Below are positions 9,554-16,348 of a stretch of 64,000 bases of DNA, piece by piece. The DNA comes from Pelagerythrobacter marensis. Lineage in GTDB: Bacteria; Pseudomonadota; Alphaproteobacteria; Sphingomonadales; Sphingomonadaceae. Below the pieces are notes generated by a model. It saw only the letters and a list, made by a program, of their open reading frames with translations. It ran no database searches and had not been told where the DNA came from. The stretch is taken from contig NZ_CP144918.1 of assembly GCF_036700095.1 (NCBI RefSeq), positions 2,109,001-2,173,000 on the forward strand. Direction: 5' to 3'. Position numbers and translations under genes: made by a program. Position 1 is the stretch's first letter. Each line of letters begins with the position of its first letter.

Positions 9554-9591
9554 ATGCACCGGACGTTCCTCCGCCTGTTTGCAGCGCACAC

Positions 9592-9636
9592 AAAAAAGCC
9601 GCCTCGGACCCGGTCTGGAAACCGGATACGGGCGGC
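9592..9636 (-). terminator. Intrinsic terminator of the orphan leader
   Basis: On the minus strand GCCGCC pairs with GGCGGC around a long loop that itself can pair (CCGGT with ACCGG) and is followed by six T. There is no T run on the plus strand, so this is not the terminator of the kinase gene. Confidence 0.8.
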
Positions 9637-9711
9637 GACGTTGCCACGCGCTGTCTGCAATATGACCGGCCGGCCGCGTGACCATCCGCCAGTGGATGGA
9701 AAGCCGGCAAT
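9592..9711 (-). ncRNA. Second ANTAR/NasT-type leader, orphaned
   Basis: The same architecture as the nirB leader. P1 lies at 9698-9683 (stem CATCC/GGATG, loop ACTGGC) and P2 at 9647-9632 (stem GTGGC/GCCGC, loop AACGTC), separated by a 35-base linker, exactly as in the first copy. Both loops have A1 and G4. P2 again shares its 3' arm with the terminator. No minus-strand gene follows directly; read-through would run antisense to the kinase gene and reach narK 1.8 kb on. The two P1 loops differ while stems and spacing are kept, which suggests selection rather than a recent copy. Confidence 0.8.
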
Positions 9712-9718
9712 CGCGCGC

Positions 9719-9748
9719 ATGGTAGGCATGCGGGACGACATTTGCCAA
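9719..9748 (-). promoter_or_regulatory. Predicted promoter of the orphan leader
   Basis: A -35 TTGGCA (9748-9743) and a -10 TACCAT (9724-9719), 18 bp apart, the same spacing as at the nirB leader. Just upstream lies ATGCTGCAATTGCGAAAAG (9771-9753), the relative of the motif upstream of the first leader. The -10 is weak by itself; the shared layout is the main support. Confidence 0.5.
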
Positions 9749-9999
9749 GCCTCTTTTCGCAATTGCAGCATTATGCCGGTGCCGCGTTTCGTAAGGCAGG
9801 GCGGCCAGGGGGCCCCGACAGGCCGAAAATGGGCGGGGCGCCCGTTACAAAACGGTCAGGTTTTAAATGGCTTGTATGGCGGACGGCGGATCGGCAATCC
9901 GCGCCGCTTCGGCCTTGCTGAAAACGATTCCAGCGTACCGAAGGGCATACCGTCGCCGGGACGGCCACCGGCCTTGCAACGGTCGGCGGCAAGAATGGC

Positions 10000-10074
10000 T
10001 GGCTGGGGTGGCAGGATTCGAACCTGCGCATGGCGGTACCAAAAACCGCTGCCTTACCACTTGGCTACACCCCA
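10000..10074 (-). tRNA. tRNA-Gln (anticodon TTG)
   Basis: A full cloverleaf of 72 bases plus an encoded CCA. The acceptor stem is TGGGGTG-type, pairing with the 3' ACCCCA. The anticodon stem GCGGT/ACCGC holds loop TTTTGGT, giving TTG (glutamine), and the T loop is GGTTCGAATCC. The discriminator base is G. It follows the GST gene on the same strand and has its own predicted promoter. Confidence 0.97.
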
Positions 10075-10077
10075 GCA

Positions 10078-10115
10078 GGCGCGGGCTCCTATAGCGAAGC
10101 CCGCGCCGATGTGAA
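10078..10115 (-). promoter_or_regulatory. Predicted tRNA-Gln promoter inside an inverted repeat
   Basis: A -35 TTCACA (10115-10110) and a -10 TATAGG (10093-10088) are 16 bp apart. A perfect 10-bp inverted repeat (10078-10087 with 10098-10107) flanks a 10-base spacer that contains the -10. No T run follows on either strand, so this is not a plain terminator. Confidence 0.5.
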
Positions 10116-10141
10116 GGGGCGCTGGCTGCCGGTGCGCAGCG

Positions 10142-10987
10142 TCAGACGTTCTTGCCCGCGAAATCGCCGGCGGAATGGCGCTCGCGAAGCTGCTCGTCCT
10201 CCTCGCCCCAGGTCTTGTTGACGATTCGCCCGCGGCGCACCGCCGGACGCTGGGCGATCTGGTTCACCCAGCGTTCGACATGCTCGTATTCATGGATCGA
10301 GAGGAACTTGCGCGCCTCGCCATAGATGCCGCCCTGCACGAAGGGGGCGAACCAGGGAAACGTGGCGATGTCGGCCACGGTATAGTCGGCCCCGCCGAGG
10401 TATTCGCTCTGCGCCAGGCGCCGGTCGGCGACGTCGAACAGCCGCTTGGTCTCCATCGCATAGCGGTTGATCGGATATTCGTACTTCTCCGGCGCATAGG
10501 CGTAGAAATGGCCGAAGCCGCCGCCGATGAAGGGGGCGCTGCCGACCTGCCAGAACAGCCAGCTCAGCACTTCGGCACGGGTCCGGTCGGTCGGCAGGAA
10601 AGCGCCGAACTTTTCCGCCAGGTGCACCAGGATCGCGCCGCTTTCGAACACGCGCACCGGCTCGGGCCCGCTGCGGTCGAGCAGGGCGGGAATCTTCGAA
10701 TTGGGATTGATGTCGACGAAGCCGCTGGCGAACTGGTCGCCGTCGGAAATGCCGATGTACCAGGCATCGTATTCGGCCGCGTGACCGGCCTCGAGCAGCT
10801 CCTCGAACATGATCCCCGCCTTCACCCCGTTGGGCGTGGCGGAGGAATAGAGCTGGAAAGGATGATCGCCGACCGGCAGATCGCGCTGTTCGCGCGCACC
10901 GGCCGTGGGGCGGTTGATCCCGGCGAACTTGCCGCCGCTTTCGGTGTTGGTCCAGACTTCGGGCGGGGTGTAGGTCGGATCGGCCAA
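10142..10987 (-). CDS. Glutathione S-transferase, YghU-like
   Basis: A 281-aa GST of the YghU/Ure2-like group (E. coli YghU has 288 aa). The thioredoxin-like N-terminal part has the motif SKIPAL and an FESGAI segment for glutathione binding; the C-terminal helical domain carries DYTVADIATFPW. No Met precedes the conserved N-terminus. A TTG start is chosen at 10987 because AGGAG lies seven bases before it and the protein then begins LADPTYTPP. Such enzymes reduce disulfides or peroxides with glutathione; the substrate here is unknown. Confidence 0.88.
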   Translation of the reverse strand: MADPTYTPPEVWTNTESGGKFAGINRPTAGAREQRDLPVGDHPFQLYSSATPNGVKAGIMFEELLEAGHAAEYDAWYIGISDGDQFASGFVDINPNSKIPALLDRSGPEPVRVFESGAILVHLAEKFGAFLPTDRTRAEVLSWLFWQVGSAPFIGGGFGHFYAYAPEKYEYPINRYAMETKRLFDVADRRLAQSEYLGGADYTVADIATFPWFAPFVQGGIYGEARKFLSIHEYEHVERWVNQIAQRPAVRRGRIVNKTWGEEDEQLRERHSAGDFAGKNV

Positions 10988-11083
10988 GGCGGGTCTCCTG
11001 TCTGATGGATGCAGGCGAAATGGGTAGCGGTTCTTTTGCCGACAAGCGGAACCGCCCGAGCAATCGCGGAGTTTCGCCTTCGC

Positions 11084-11278
11084 ATGACGAAGCTGATCTA
11101 TGTCGCCGATGACCTGCCGGGCATTTCGCGCAAGCGCGCGGGGCGCGGCGCTTCGCTTCCGCTCGTGCGCAAACCGGGGGAAAGCGATCTCGCGGCGCGG
11201 ACGCTGACGCGCGAGGAACGCGGGCCGATCGCGCTGTTCGAAGGCGCGCCCGGCGCGCGGGAGCCGCTGGCGGCGTGA
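11084..11278 (+). CDS. Small protein, topoisomerase-IB N-terminus-like, possibly a remnant
   Basis: A 64-aa frame. Its first 22 residues, containing YVADDLPGISRKRAGRG, look like the opening of bacterial DNA topoisomerase IB, which usually continues with an aromatic motif and about 300 more residues. Here the likeness stops at once and the rest is Arg/Ala/Glu rich with no recognised fold. It ends in a GTGA overlap with the pncC start, which suggests it is translated. It may be the remnant of a deleted topoisomerase gene now acting as a coupling frame, or a short protein with chance likeness. Confidence 0.5.
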   Translation: MTKLIYVADDLPGISRKRAGRGASLPLVRKPGESDLAARTLTREERGPIALFEGAPGAREPLAA

Positions 11279-11790
11279 GCACGACCGAAACGCTCGACCC
11301 GATCCTGCCGCCGGATCTTTCGCAACAGGCACGCGCGGTGCTGGCCCTGGCGTGCGATCGCGAAATGCCGCTGATCACTGCGGAAAGCTGCACCGGCGGA
11401 TTGCTCGCCGCGCTCCTGACCGACGTGCCGGGGCGCAGCCATATCTTCGAACGCGGGTTCGTCGTCTATTCCGACGATGCGAAGTGCGATCTGCTGGCGG
11501 TCGATCGCGCGCAGATAGAGCGCTGCGGCGCGGTCAGCCGCGAAGTCGCGGTGGCAATGGCACGCGGAGCGCTGGACCGGTCGGGCAACGGTGTCGGCGT
11601 TGCCATCACCGGCTTTGCCGGGCCGGGCGGGGAAAGCGACGAGGAAGGGCTGGTCCACTTCGCCTGCGGCCGGTTCGACGGCCCGGTCGCCCACCGCGAG
11701 GAGCATTTCGGCGCGATCGGGCGCGACGGGGTGCGCATCGCGGCGCTTGCAGTTGCGCTGGACATGATGGACAACGCGCTCCGCGCATGA
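11275..11790 (+). CDS. pncC: CinA-C family nicotinamide-nucleotide amidohydrolase
   Basis: A 171-aa stand-alone CinA C-terminal domain that hydrolyses NMN to nicotinate mononucleotide, returning it to NAD synthesis. Family motifs are TAESCTGG (about 35-42) and ITGFAGPGG (about 112-120). The GTG start overlaps the previous frame (GTGA), and the stop overlaps the nadE start (ATGA). Its pairing with nadE fits a joint NAD recycling role. Confidence 0.9.
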   Translation: MSTTETLDPILPPDLSQQARAVLALACDREMPLITAESCTGGLLAALLTDVPGRSHIFERGFVVYSDDAKCDLLAVDRAQIERCGAVSREVAVAMARGALDRSGNGVGVAITGFAGPGGESDEEGLVHFACGRFDGPVAHREEHFGAIGRDGVRIAALAVALDMMDNALRA

Positions 11791-13856
11791 CCGAGAAAAC
11801 CGACCACCCCTTCTTCGATCGACGCACGCACGGCTTCGTGCGCGTCGCCACCGCCACCCCGCACGTTCGCACCGCCGACGTGGCCGGGAACGTGGAGGGC
11901 ATTCTTGCCGAATTGCGCAAGGCGCACAGGGCCGGCGCCGACCTGGTGCTGTTCCCCGAGCTTTCGCTGTCGTCCTATGCGATCGACGACCTCCACCTGC
12001 AATCGGCGCTGCTCGATGCGGTCGAGCGCGGCGTGGCCGACCTGGTCGCCGCGAGCAAGGAGCTTTCGCCGGTGGCGGTGGTCGGCGCCCCGCTGCGGCG
12101 CAACGGGCGGGTATACAATTGCGCGCTGGCGATCGCCGGCGGGCGCTTGCTGGGCGTCGTGCCCAAGAGCTTCCTGCCAAACTACCGCGAATTCTACGAG
12201 AAGCGCTGGTTCGCGCACGGTCGCGGATGCATCGGGCTGGCGATCGAGGTGAACGGTGAGAGCGTGCCGTTCGGCACCGATCTGCTGTTCGAAGCGCCGG
12301 CGTTGCCCGGTTTCTGCTTCGCGATGGAAATCTGCGAGGACGTCTGGGCGCCCGATCCGCCCTCGACCCGGGCGGCGCTGGCCGGGGCGACGATCGTGCT
12401 CAATCTTTCCGCCTCCAACATTACCATCGGCAAGTCGGACGAACGGCACCTGCTCTGCCGCGCCCAGTCGAGCCGCGCGGTCTGCGCCTATGCCTATTCC
12501 GCCGCGGGCCACGGCGAGAGCACGACCGACCTTGCGTGGGACGGGCAGGGGATGGTTTACGAACTCGGCGACCTGCTGGTCGAAAGCACGCGCTTCGATC
12601 TCGAACCCGAGCTGTGCCTGGCCGACGTCGATACCCGCCGCATCCTGGGCGACCGGATGCGGATGCAGACTTTCGGCGACGCGGCGGAAGCGGCGGGCCG
12701 GCCCGAGGATACGTTCCGCCGCGTGCGGTTCGAACCATCGGCCGCGCCCGGGCCGGACGACCGCCTGCTGCGGCCGATCCGCCGCTTCCCCTTCGTTCCC
12801 AACCGCGCGCACAAGCTGGACGAGGATTGCTACGAAGCATTCAATATCCAGGTCGATGCCCTGCTCCGGCGCTTCCGCGCGACCGGCGGGAAGCACATGG
12901 TGATCGGGATTTCGGGTGGGCTCGATTCGACCCACACGCTCCTGGTCGCGGCCAAAGTCTGCGACCGGCTGGGCCTGCCGCGCACGACCATCCGCGGCTA
13001 CACGATGCCGGGTTTCGGCACCTCCGAGGGCACGAAATCGAACGCCTGGAAGCTGATGAAGGCAATGGGCATCGCGGCCGAGGAAATCGATATCAAGCCG
13101 GCCGCCCAGCGAATGCTGGAAGATATCGGCCATCCGTTCGCCGATGGCGAGCCGGTTTACGACACCACGTTCGAGAACGTTCAGGCCGGCCTGCGCACCG
13201 ATTACCTGTTCCGCCTTGCCAGCCAGCATTCGGGTTTCGTGCTCGGCACCGGCGATCTGTCGGAACTGGCGCTCGGCTGGTGCACTTACGGCGTCGGCGA
13301 CCAGATGAGCCACTATGCGGTCAATGCGGGGGTGCCCAAGACCCTGATCCAGTATCTGATCCGCTGGGCCATTCGGACCGATCAGTTCGACCCGGAAACC
13401 GATGCCGTGCTGGAAGCGATCGTCGCCACCGAAATCAGCCCCGAGCTGGTGCCGGTGGGCGAGGATGGCGAGATCCAGAGCACCGAGAGCGCGATCGGCC
13501 CTTACGAGTTGAACGACTTCTTCCTCCACCATACGATCCGCTGGGGCCATGCGCCCAGCCACGTCGCGTTCCTGGCCTGGCATGCCTGGCGCGACGCCGG
13601 GCAGGGCCTGTGGCCCGCGGAATTTCCCGAAGCCGCGAAGAACGAATACGACCTGGCGACCATCGCCCATTGGCTGGAGCGGTTCCTGCAGCGGTTCTTT
13701 GCCTTCAGCCAGTTCAAGCGCAGCGCGCTGCCCAACGGGCCGAAGGTCAGCCCGGGCGGCGCGCTCAGCCCGCGGGGCGACTGGCGCGCGCCGAGCGATG
13801 CGACCGCCGGCCCATGGGTGGAGGAACTGCGGCGCGCCCTGCCGCCGCCTGCCTGA
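11787..13856 (+). CDS. nadE: Glutamine-dependent NAD+ synthetase
   Basis: A 689-aa two-domain enzyme that makes NAD from deamido-NAD using glutamine nitrogen. The N-terminal nitrilase-type glutaminase has the glutamate in FPELSLSSY, the lysine in VPKSFLPNYREFYE and the nucleophile Cys183 (MEICEDVW). The C-terminal ATP-dependent synthetase has the P-loop SGGLDS at 376-381. The length fits the large glutamine-dependent type. Translation is probably coupled to pncC through the ATGA overlap. Confidence 0.96.
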   Translation: MTEKTDHPFFDRRTHGFVRVATATPHVRTADVAGNVEGILAELRKAHRAGADLVLFPELSLSSYAIDDLHLQSALLDAVERGVADLVAASKELSPVAVVGAPLRRNGRVYNCALAIAGGRLLGVVPKSFLPNYREFYEKRWFAHGRGCIGLAIEVNGESVPFGTDLLFEAPALPGFCFAMEICEDVWAPDPPSTRAALAGATIVLNLSASNITIGKSDERHLLCRAQSSRAVCAYAYSAAGHGESTTDLAWDGQGMVYELGDLLVESTRFDLEPELCLADVDTRRILGDRMRMQTFGDAAEAAGRPEDTFRRVRFEPSAAPGPDDRLLRPIRRFPFVPNRAHKLDEDCYEAFNIQVDALLRRFRATGGKHMVIGISGGLDSTHTLLVAAKVCDRLGLPRTTIRGYTMPGFGTSEGTKSNAWKLMKAMGIAAEEIDIKPAAQRMLEDIGHPFADGEPVYDTTFENVQAGLRTDYLFRLASQHSGFVLGTGDLSELALGWCTYGVGDQMSHYAVNAGVPKTLIQYLIRWAIRTDQFDPETDAVLEAIVATEISPELVPVGEDGEIQSTESAIGPYELNDFFLHHTIRWGHAPSHVAFLAWHAWRDAGQGLWPAEFPEAAKNEYDLATIAHWLERFLQRFFAFSQFKRSALPNGPKVSPGGALSPRGDWRAPSDATAGPWVEELRRALPPPA

Positions 13857-13859
13857 CCG

Positions 13860-14747
13860 ATGCCGGTCCGCGCGGTCGCCATACTCGTGCTGTGCAATGT
13901 CGTCTGGGCGTTGAACGTCGTGGTGAGCAAGATCGCGGTGGACCAGCTCGGTGCGCCGCCGCTCGCCTATGCTTTCGCGCGCTCGGCGCTGGTGATGATC
14001 GTTCTCCTGCCGCTGCTGCGCCCGCTGCCGTCCGGGCTGGGCCGGATCATGCTGGTCGGGCTGGCGATCAGCGGCGGATCGTTCGCGCTGCTGTTCATGG
14101 GGCTGGAAACCGCCAGCCCCTCTTCGGCCGGCGTGGTCAGCCTTTCGGGGGCGCCGATGACGGTGCTGTTCGCGATCCTCTTCCTGGGCGAGCGGGTGCG
14201 CTGGCGGCGCGGGCTCGGCATCGCGCTCGCCTTCGGCGGGGTGTCGATCTCGGTCATGTCGGACAGCGCGCTGGAGGCGGGGCCGGGGCTGATGCTGGTC
14301 TTCGCATCGGCCGCGGTCGGGGCGCTGGGCTCGGTCTTCGTCAAGCGGATCGAGATTTCCTCGATCCGCCTTCAGGCCTGGGCGGCAGTCGCCTCCAGCG
14401 TGGTTCTCCTGCCGTTGTCGCTGGCGATCGAGAGCGATCAGCTTGCCGCTTTCGCGCGCGAGCCGCTGCTGCTCGCAGGCTGCGTCATCTTTGCCGGGCT
14501 GGTGGTCTCGGTCGGCGCCCACACGGCCTATTTCCGCATTCTCCAGGAAAACGACACCAATGCGGTCGTGCCGATGACGCTGCTGACGCCGCTGTTCACC
14601 ATTGCCCTTGGCGCCTGGCTGACGGGCGATCCGGTCGGCTATCGCCTGCTGCTGGGCGGCGCGATCGCGATCGCCGGGGTGGCGATCATCCTGATCCGCC
14701 CGAGCGATACCTTTACCAAGCGGTTCCTGGTTCGCAGCCGTCTGTAA
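13860..14747 (+). CDS. EamA/DMT family transporter
   Basis: A 295-aa membrane protein with ten predicted hydrophobic segments in two EamA repeats, typical of drug/metabolite exporters. The second repeat carries AAYFR-like HTAYFRILQENDT. It starts 3 bp after nadE, so it is probably co-transcribed, but the substrate cannot be read from the sequence. It converges on ilvE with a 15-bp gap. Confidence 0.88.
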   Translation: MPVRAVAILVLCNVVWALNVVVSKIAVDQLGAPPLAYAFARSALVMIVLLPLLRPLPSGLGRIMLVGLAISGGSFALLFMGLETASPSSAGVVSLSGAPMTVLFAILFLGERVRWRRGLGIALAFGGVSISVMSDSALEAGPGLMLVFASAAVGALGSVFVKRIEISSIRLQAWAAVASSVVLLPLSLAIESDQLAAFAREPLLLAGCVIFAGLVVSVGAHTAYFRILQENDTNAVVPMTLLTPLFTIALGAWLTGDPVGYRLLLGGAIAIAGVAIILIRPSDTFTKRFLVRSRL

Positions 14748-14762
14748 CGGCGCCGTCGCGGT

Positions 14763-15860
14763 TTACGAAAGGCGCGTCATCCAGTCGTAGGTATCGGCGA
14801 CCCGCCCCCGCTGGATGCCGACCAGCTTGTCGCGCAGCTTGCTGGTCAGCTGGCCCGGCCCGCCGCTGCCGATGGTGAATTCGCCGTCCCGCCCGGCAAC
14901 CGTGCCGACGGGCGTCACGACCGCGGCGGTGCCGCAGGCCATCGTCTCGACCAGGCGGCCGCTGTTCGCGTCTTCGCGCCACTGGTCGATCGAATAGGGT
15001 TCCTCGCGCACGTTCAGCCCCTCCTCGCGCAAGAGGCGGATCAGGCTGTCGCGGGTGATGCCGGGCAGGATCGTGCCGGTCAGCGGCGGGGTGACGACGG
15101 AGCCGTCGTCGAACACGAAGAACAGGTTCATGCCGCCCAGTTCCTCGATCCACTTGTTCTCCACCGCATCGAGGAAGACGACCTGGTCGCACCCCTTCTC
15201 GATCGCCTCGGCCTGCGGGACCAGGCTGGCGGCGTAATTGCCGCCGGTCTTGGCCGCGCCGGTCCCGCCCGGGGCCGCGCGGACATAGTCGCTGCTGACC
15301 CAGATCTTCACCGCCGGCGCGCCGGACTTGAAATAGTTGCCCGCCGGGCTGGCGATGACGAGATACTTGTATTGCCGCGCCGGCCGCACGCCGAGAAACG
15401 CCTCGCTTGCGAACATGAAGGGGCGCAAATAGAGCGATCCGCCCTCGACCGTGGGGAACCAGTCCTTGTCCACCGCGATCAGGCGGCGGATCGATTCGAT
15501 GAACAGCTCTTCGGGCAGTCGCGGCATCGCCATGCGGTCGGCGCTGGCATTGAAGCGGCGCGCGTTCGCCTCGGGCCGGAACAGAGCAATGCCGCCGTCG
15601 TCCTGGCGATAGGCCTTCATCCCTTCGAAGATTTCCTGCGCGTAGTGCAGCACCGCCGCCGCCGGGTCGAGCGCGATCGGTTCGCGCGGACACACCCTCG
15701 CCGAATGCCAGCCGTCCCCGTCGGAACCAACGCGATCGGCATCGTAATCGATCACGACCATGTGGTCGGTGAACAGCGTGCCGAAACCGGGATTGGCAAG
15801 CGCCTCGTCGCGCGTGGCGGACGGGACGGGTGCGGCGTGGGGAATATGCTCGAAATCCAT
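14763..15860 (-). CDS. ilvE: Branched-chain amino acid aminotransferase
   Basis: A 365-aa class IV PLP aminotransferase making Leu, Ile and Val from their keto acids. The long eukaryote-like form is visible, with LHYAQEIFEGMKAYR near the N-terminus, the PLP lysine region VENKWIEELGGMN, and ETMACGTAAVVTPVG. No Shine-Dalgarno sequence precedes the ATG at 15860. A promoter-like pair, TTGCCC (15895-15890) and TACCCG (15872-15867) 17 bp apart, would put the transcript start at the ATG, so the mRNA may be leaderless (inference). Confidence 0.95.
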   Translation of the reverse strand: MDFEHIPHAAPVPSATRDEALANPGFGTLFTDHMVVIDYDADRVGSDGDGWHSARVCPREPIALDPAAAVLHYAQEIFEGMKAYRQDDGGIALFRPEANARRFNASADRMAMPRLPEELFIESIRRLIAVDKDWFPTVEGGSLYLRPFMFASEAFLGVRPARQYKYLVIASPAGNYFKSGAPAVKIWVSSDYVRAAPGGTGAAKTGGNYAASLVPQAEAIEKGCDQVVFLDAVENKWIEELGGMNLFFVFDDGSVVTPPLTGTILPGITRDSLIRLLREEGLNVREEPYSIDQWREDANSGRLVETMACGTAAVVTPVGTVAGRDGEFTIGSGGPGQLTSKLRDKLVGIQRGRVADTYDWMTRLS

Positions 15861-15979
15861 GCGGGCCGGGTAATGGGGTGCGGCGCGCAGGGCAAGTCCC
15901 TCTGCCGGGCCGGCGCCGCTTCATCCGTGCCGAAAACGCCGACAGGCAGGGTGGCGGGAAACCCGCCGGGCAGGAGCGC

Positions 15980-16021
15980 AAAATGAGAAGGGCAGCTCCG
16001 CCCGTCGGGGAACTGCCCTTC
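15980..16021 (-). terminator. Terminator of the small peptide RNA
   Basis: On the minus strand GAAGGGCAG pairs with CTGCCCTTC (nine perfect bp, 16021-16013 with 15995-15987), with further TCC/GGA pairing inside, followed by TCATTTT. The T tract is interrupted, so the terminator may be leaky towards ilvE, which begins 120 bases on. Confidence 0.65.
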
Positions 16022-16073
16022 GCATGGTCAGCGGCCCGATAGCGCCGCTCACGAAACCTCTATCGCTGTCTGC

Positions 16074-16130
16074 TCAGCGATAGTGCCTCGCGCGGAAACG
16101 TACCGACCTCTCTGCTGAACCATGAGACAT
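16074..16130 (-). CDS. 18-residue Arg-rich peptide behind a full-length Shine-Dalgarno site
   Basis: Encodes MSHGSAERSVRFRARHYR. The bases just upstream (GAAAGGAGGTGATCC, 16146-16132) are complementary along their whole length to the 3' end of 16S rRNA, far longer than any other site in the window, with 7 bases from GGAGG to the ATG. Five arginines plus two histidines make it very basic; there is no signal peptide or hydrophobic segment. It has no run of Ile, Leu or Val codons, so it is not a classical leader for ilvE attenuation. Whether the peptide or the ribosome binding itself matters is open. Confidence 0.55.
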   Translation of the reverse strand: MSHGSAERSVRFRARHYR

Positions 16131-16215
16131 CGGATCACCTCCTTTCGCGCTATGAAAGCCAACCCCGCATCTCACTGCGGAGTGAGTGCCGCGTTCGCCG
16201 CTGGCCTCGAGGCTC

Positions 16216-16244
16216 AATTTGAGTCAGCGGATGGGCGAAAACAA
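16216..16244 (-). promoter_or_regulatory. Predicted promoter of the small peptide RNA
   Basis: A -35 TTGTTT (16244-16239) and a -10 CAAATT (16221-16216), 17 bp apart. The -10 lies in the CTCAAATTGAG palindrome (16223-16213), which could serve as an operator. Modest match to the consensus. Confidence 0.4.
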
Positions 16245-16287
16245 GCCTTGAAAAAAACTTATCCCACGTCAGAATTGGTCGCTGTGG

Positions 16288-16315
16288 CTCGCGAGGTTCG
16301 GCGGGCTTTTTTGTC
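16288..16315 (+). terminator. Plus-strand terminator without an upstream gene
   Basis: GCTCGC pairs with GCGGGC (one G-U) around an 8-base loop and is followed by six T and a G. On the minus strand no T run follows, so it does not serve the lipoprotein gene to its right. It implies a plus-strand transcript starting inside the intergenic region, antisense to the peptide RNA. Confidence 0.6.
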
Positions 16316-16348
16316 CCGGCCGTCCGCCGTCCCGGCTATCCGCGCCGT

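Larger units (their letters stand above)
9554..9999. other. Intergenic region with an orphan leader on the minus strand
   Basis: No credible protein gene is seen in these 446 bases. The left part holds a complete second copy of the nitrate-type leader on the minus strand, with GGAGGA (9572-9567) after its terminator as if a start codon once followed. Directly after that site the sequence becomes the 3' end of the divergent kinase gene. From 9775 to 9999 nothing recognisable is seen. Confidence 0.6.
15980..16209 (-). ncRNA. Small structured RNA that also encodes a peptide
   Basis: Predicted transcript of about 230 bases from the promoter at 16244-16216 to the terminator. The 5' part can form CTCAC/GTGAG and CTTTC/GAAAG hairpins, the second touching the start of the Shine-Dalgarno site. 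The middle encodes an 18-aa peptide. A perfect 9-bp hairpin (16083-16060, stem CTATCGCTG) covers the stop codon, then a GCGGC/GCCGC hairpin (16048-16031), then the terminator. The combination of a tiny frame with consecutive hairpins points to a dual-function RNA. I do not recognise it as a named family. Confidence 0.55.
15861..16348. other. 488-bp intergenic region with a structured RNA locus
   Basis: Between ilvE and the next lipoprotein gene. It holds a minus-strand peptide gene with a perfect Shine-Dalgarno site, three successive hairpins, a minus-strand terminator, and near the right end a plus-strand terminator with no gene before it. A 6-1-6 near-palindrome (CTCAATTTGAG) at 16213-16223 overlaps the predicted -10. 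The left 120 bases hold only the ilvE upstream region. Confidence 0.7.

Noticed and set aside
7763-9748. A 661-codon open frame on the minus strand across the kinase/phosphatase gene
   Set aside because: It is the mirror of a strongly recognised PP2C-kinase gene; the long frame comes from high GC, and the translation has no known motif.
15861-16130. Leader-peptide attenuation of ilvE
   Set aside because: The peptide has no Ile and no Leu and a single Val codon, so ribosome stalling on branched-chain codons is not expected.
16131-16146. A fragment of the 16S rRNA 3' end
   Set aside because: Only the 15 bases equal to the anti-Shine-Dalgarno region match; the flanks do not resemble 16S rRNA, so it is a ribosome-binding site on the other strand.
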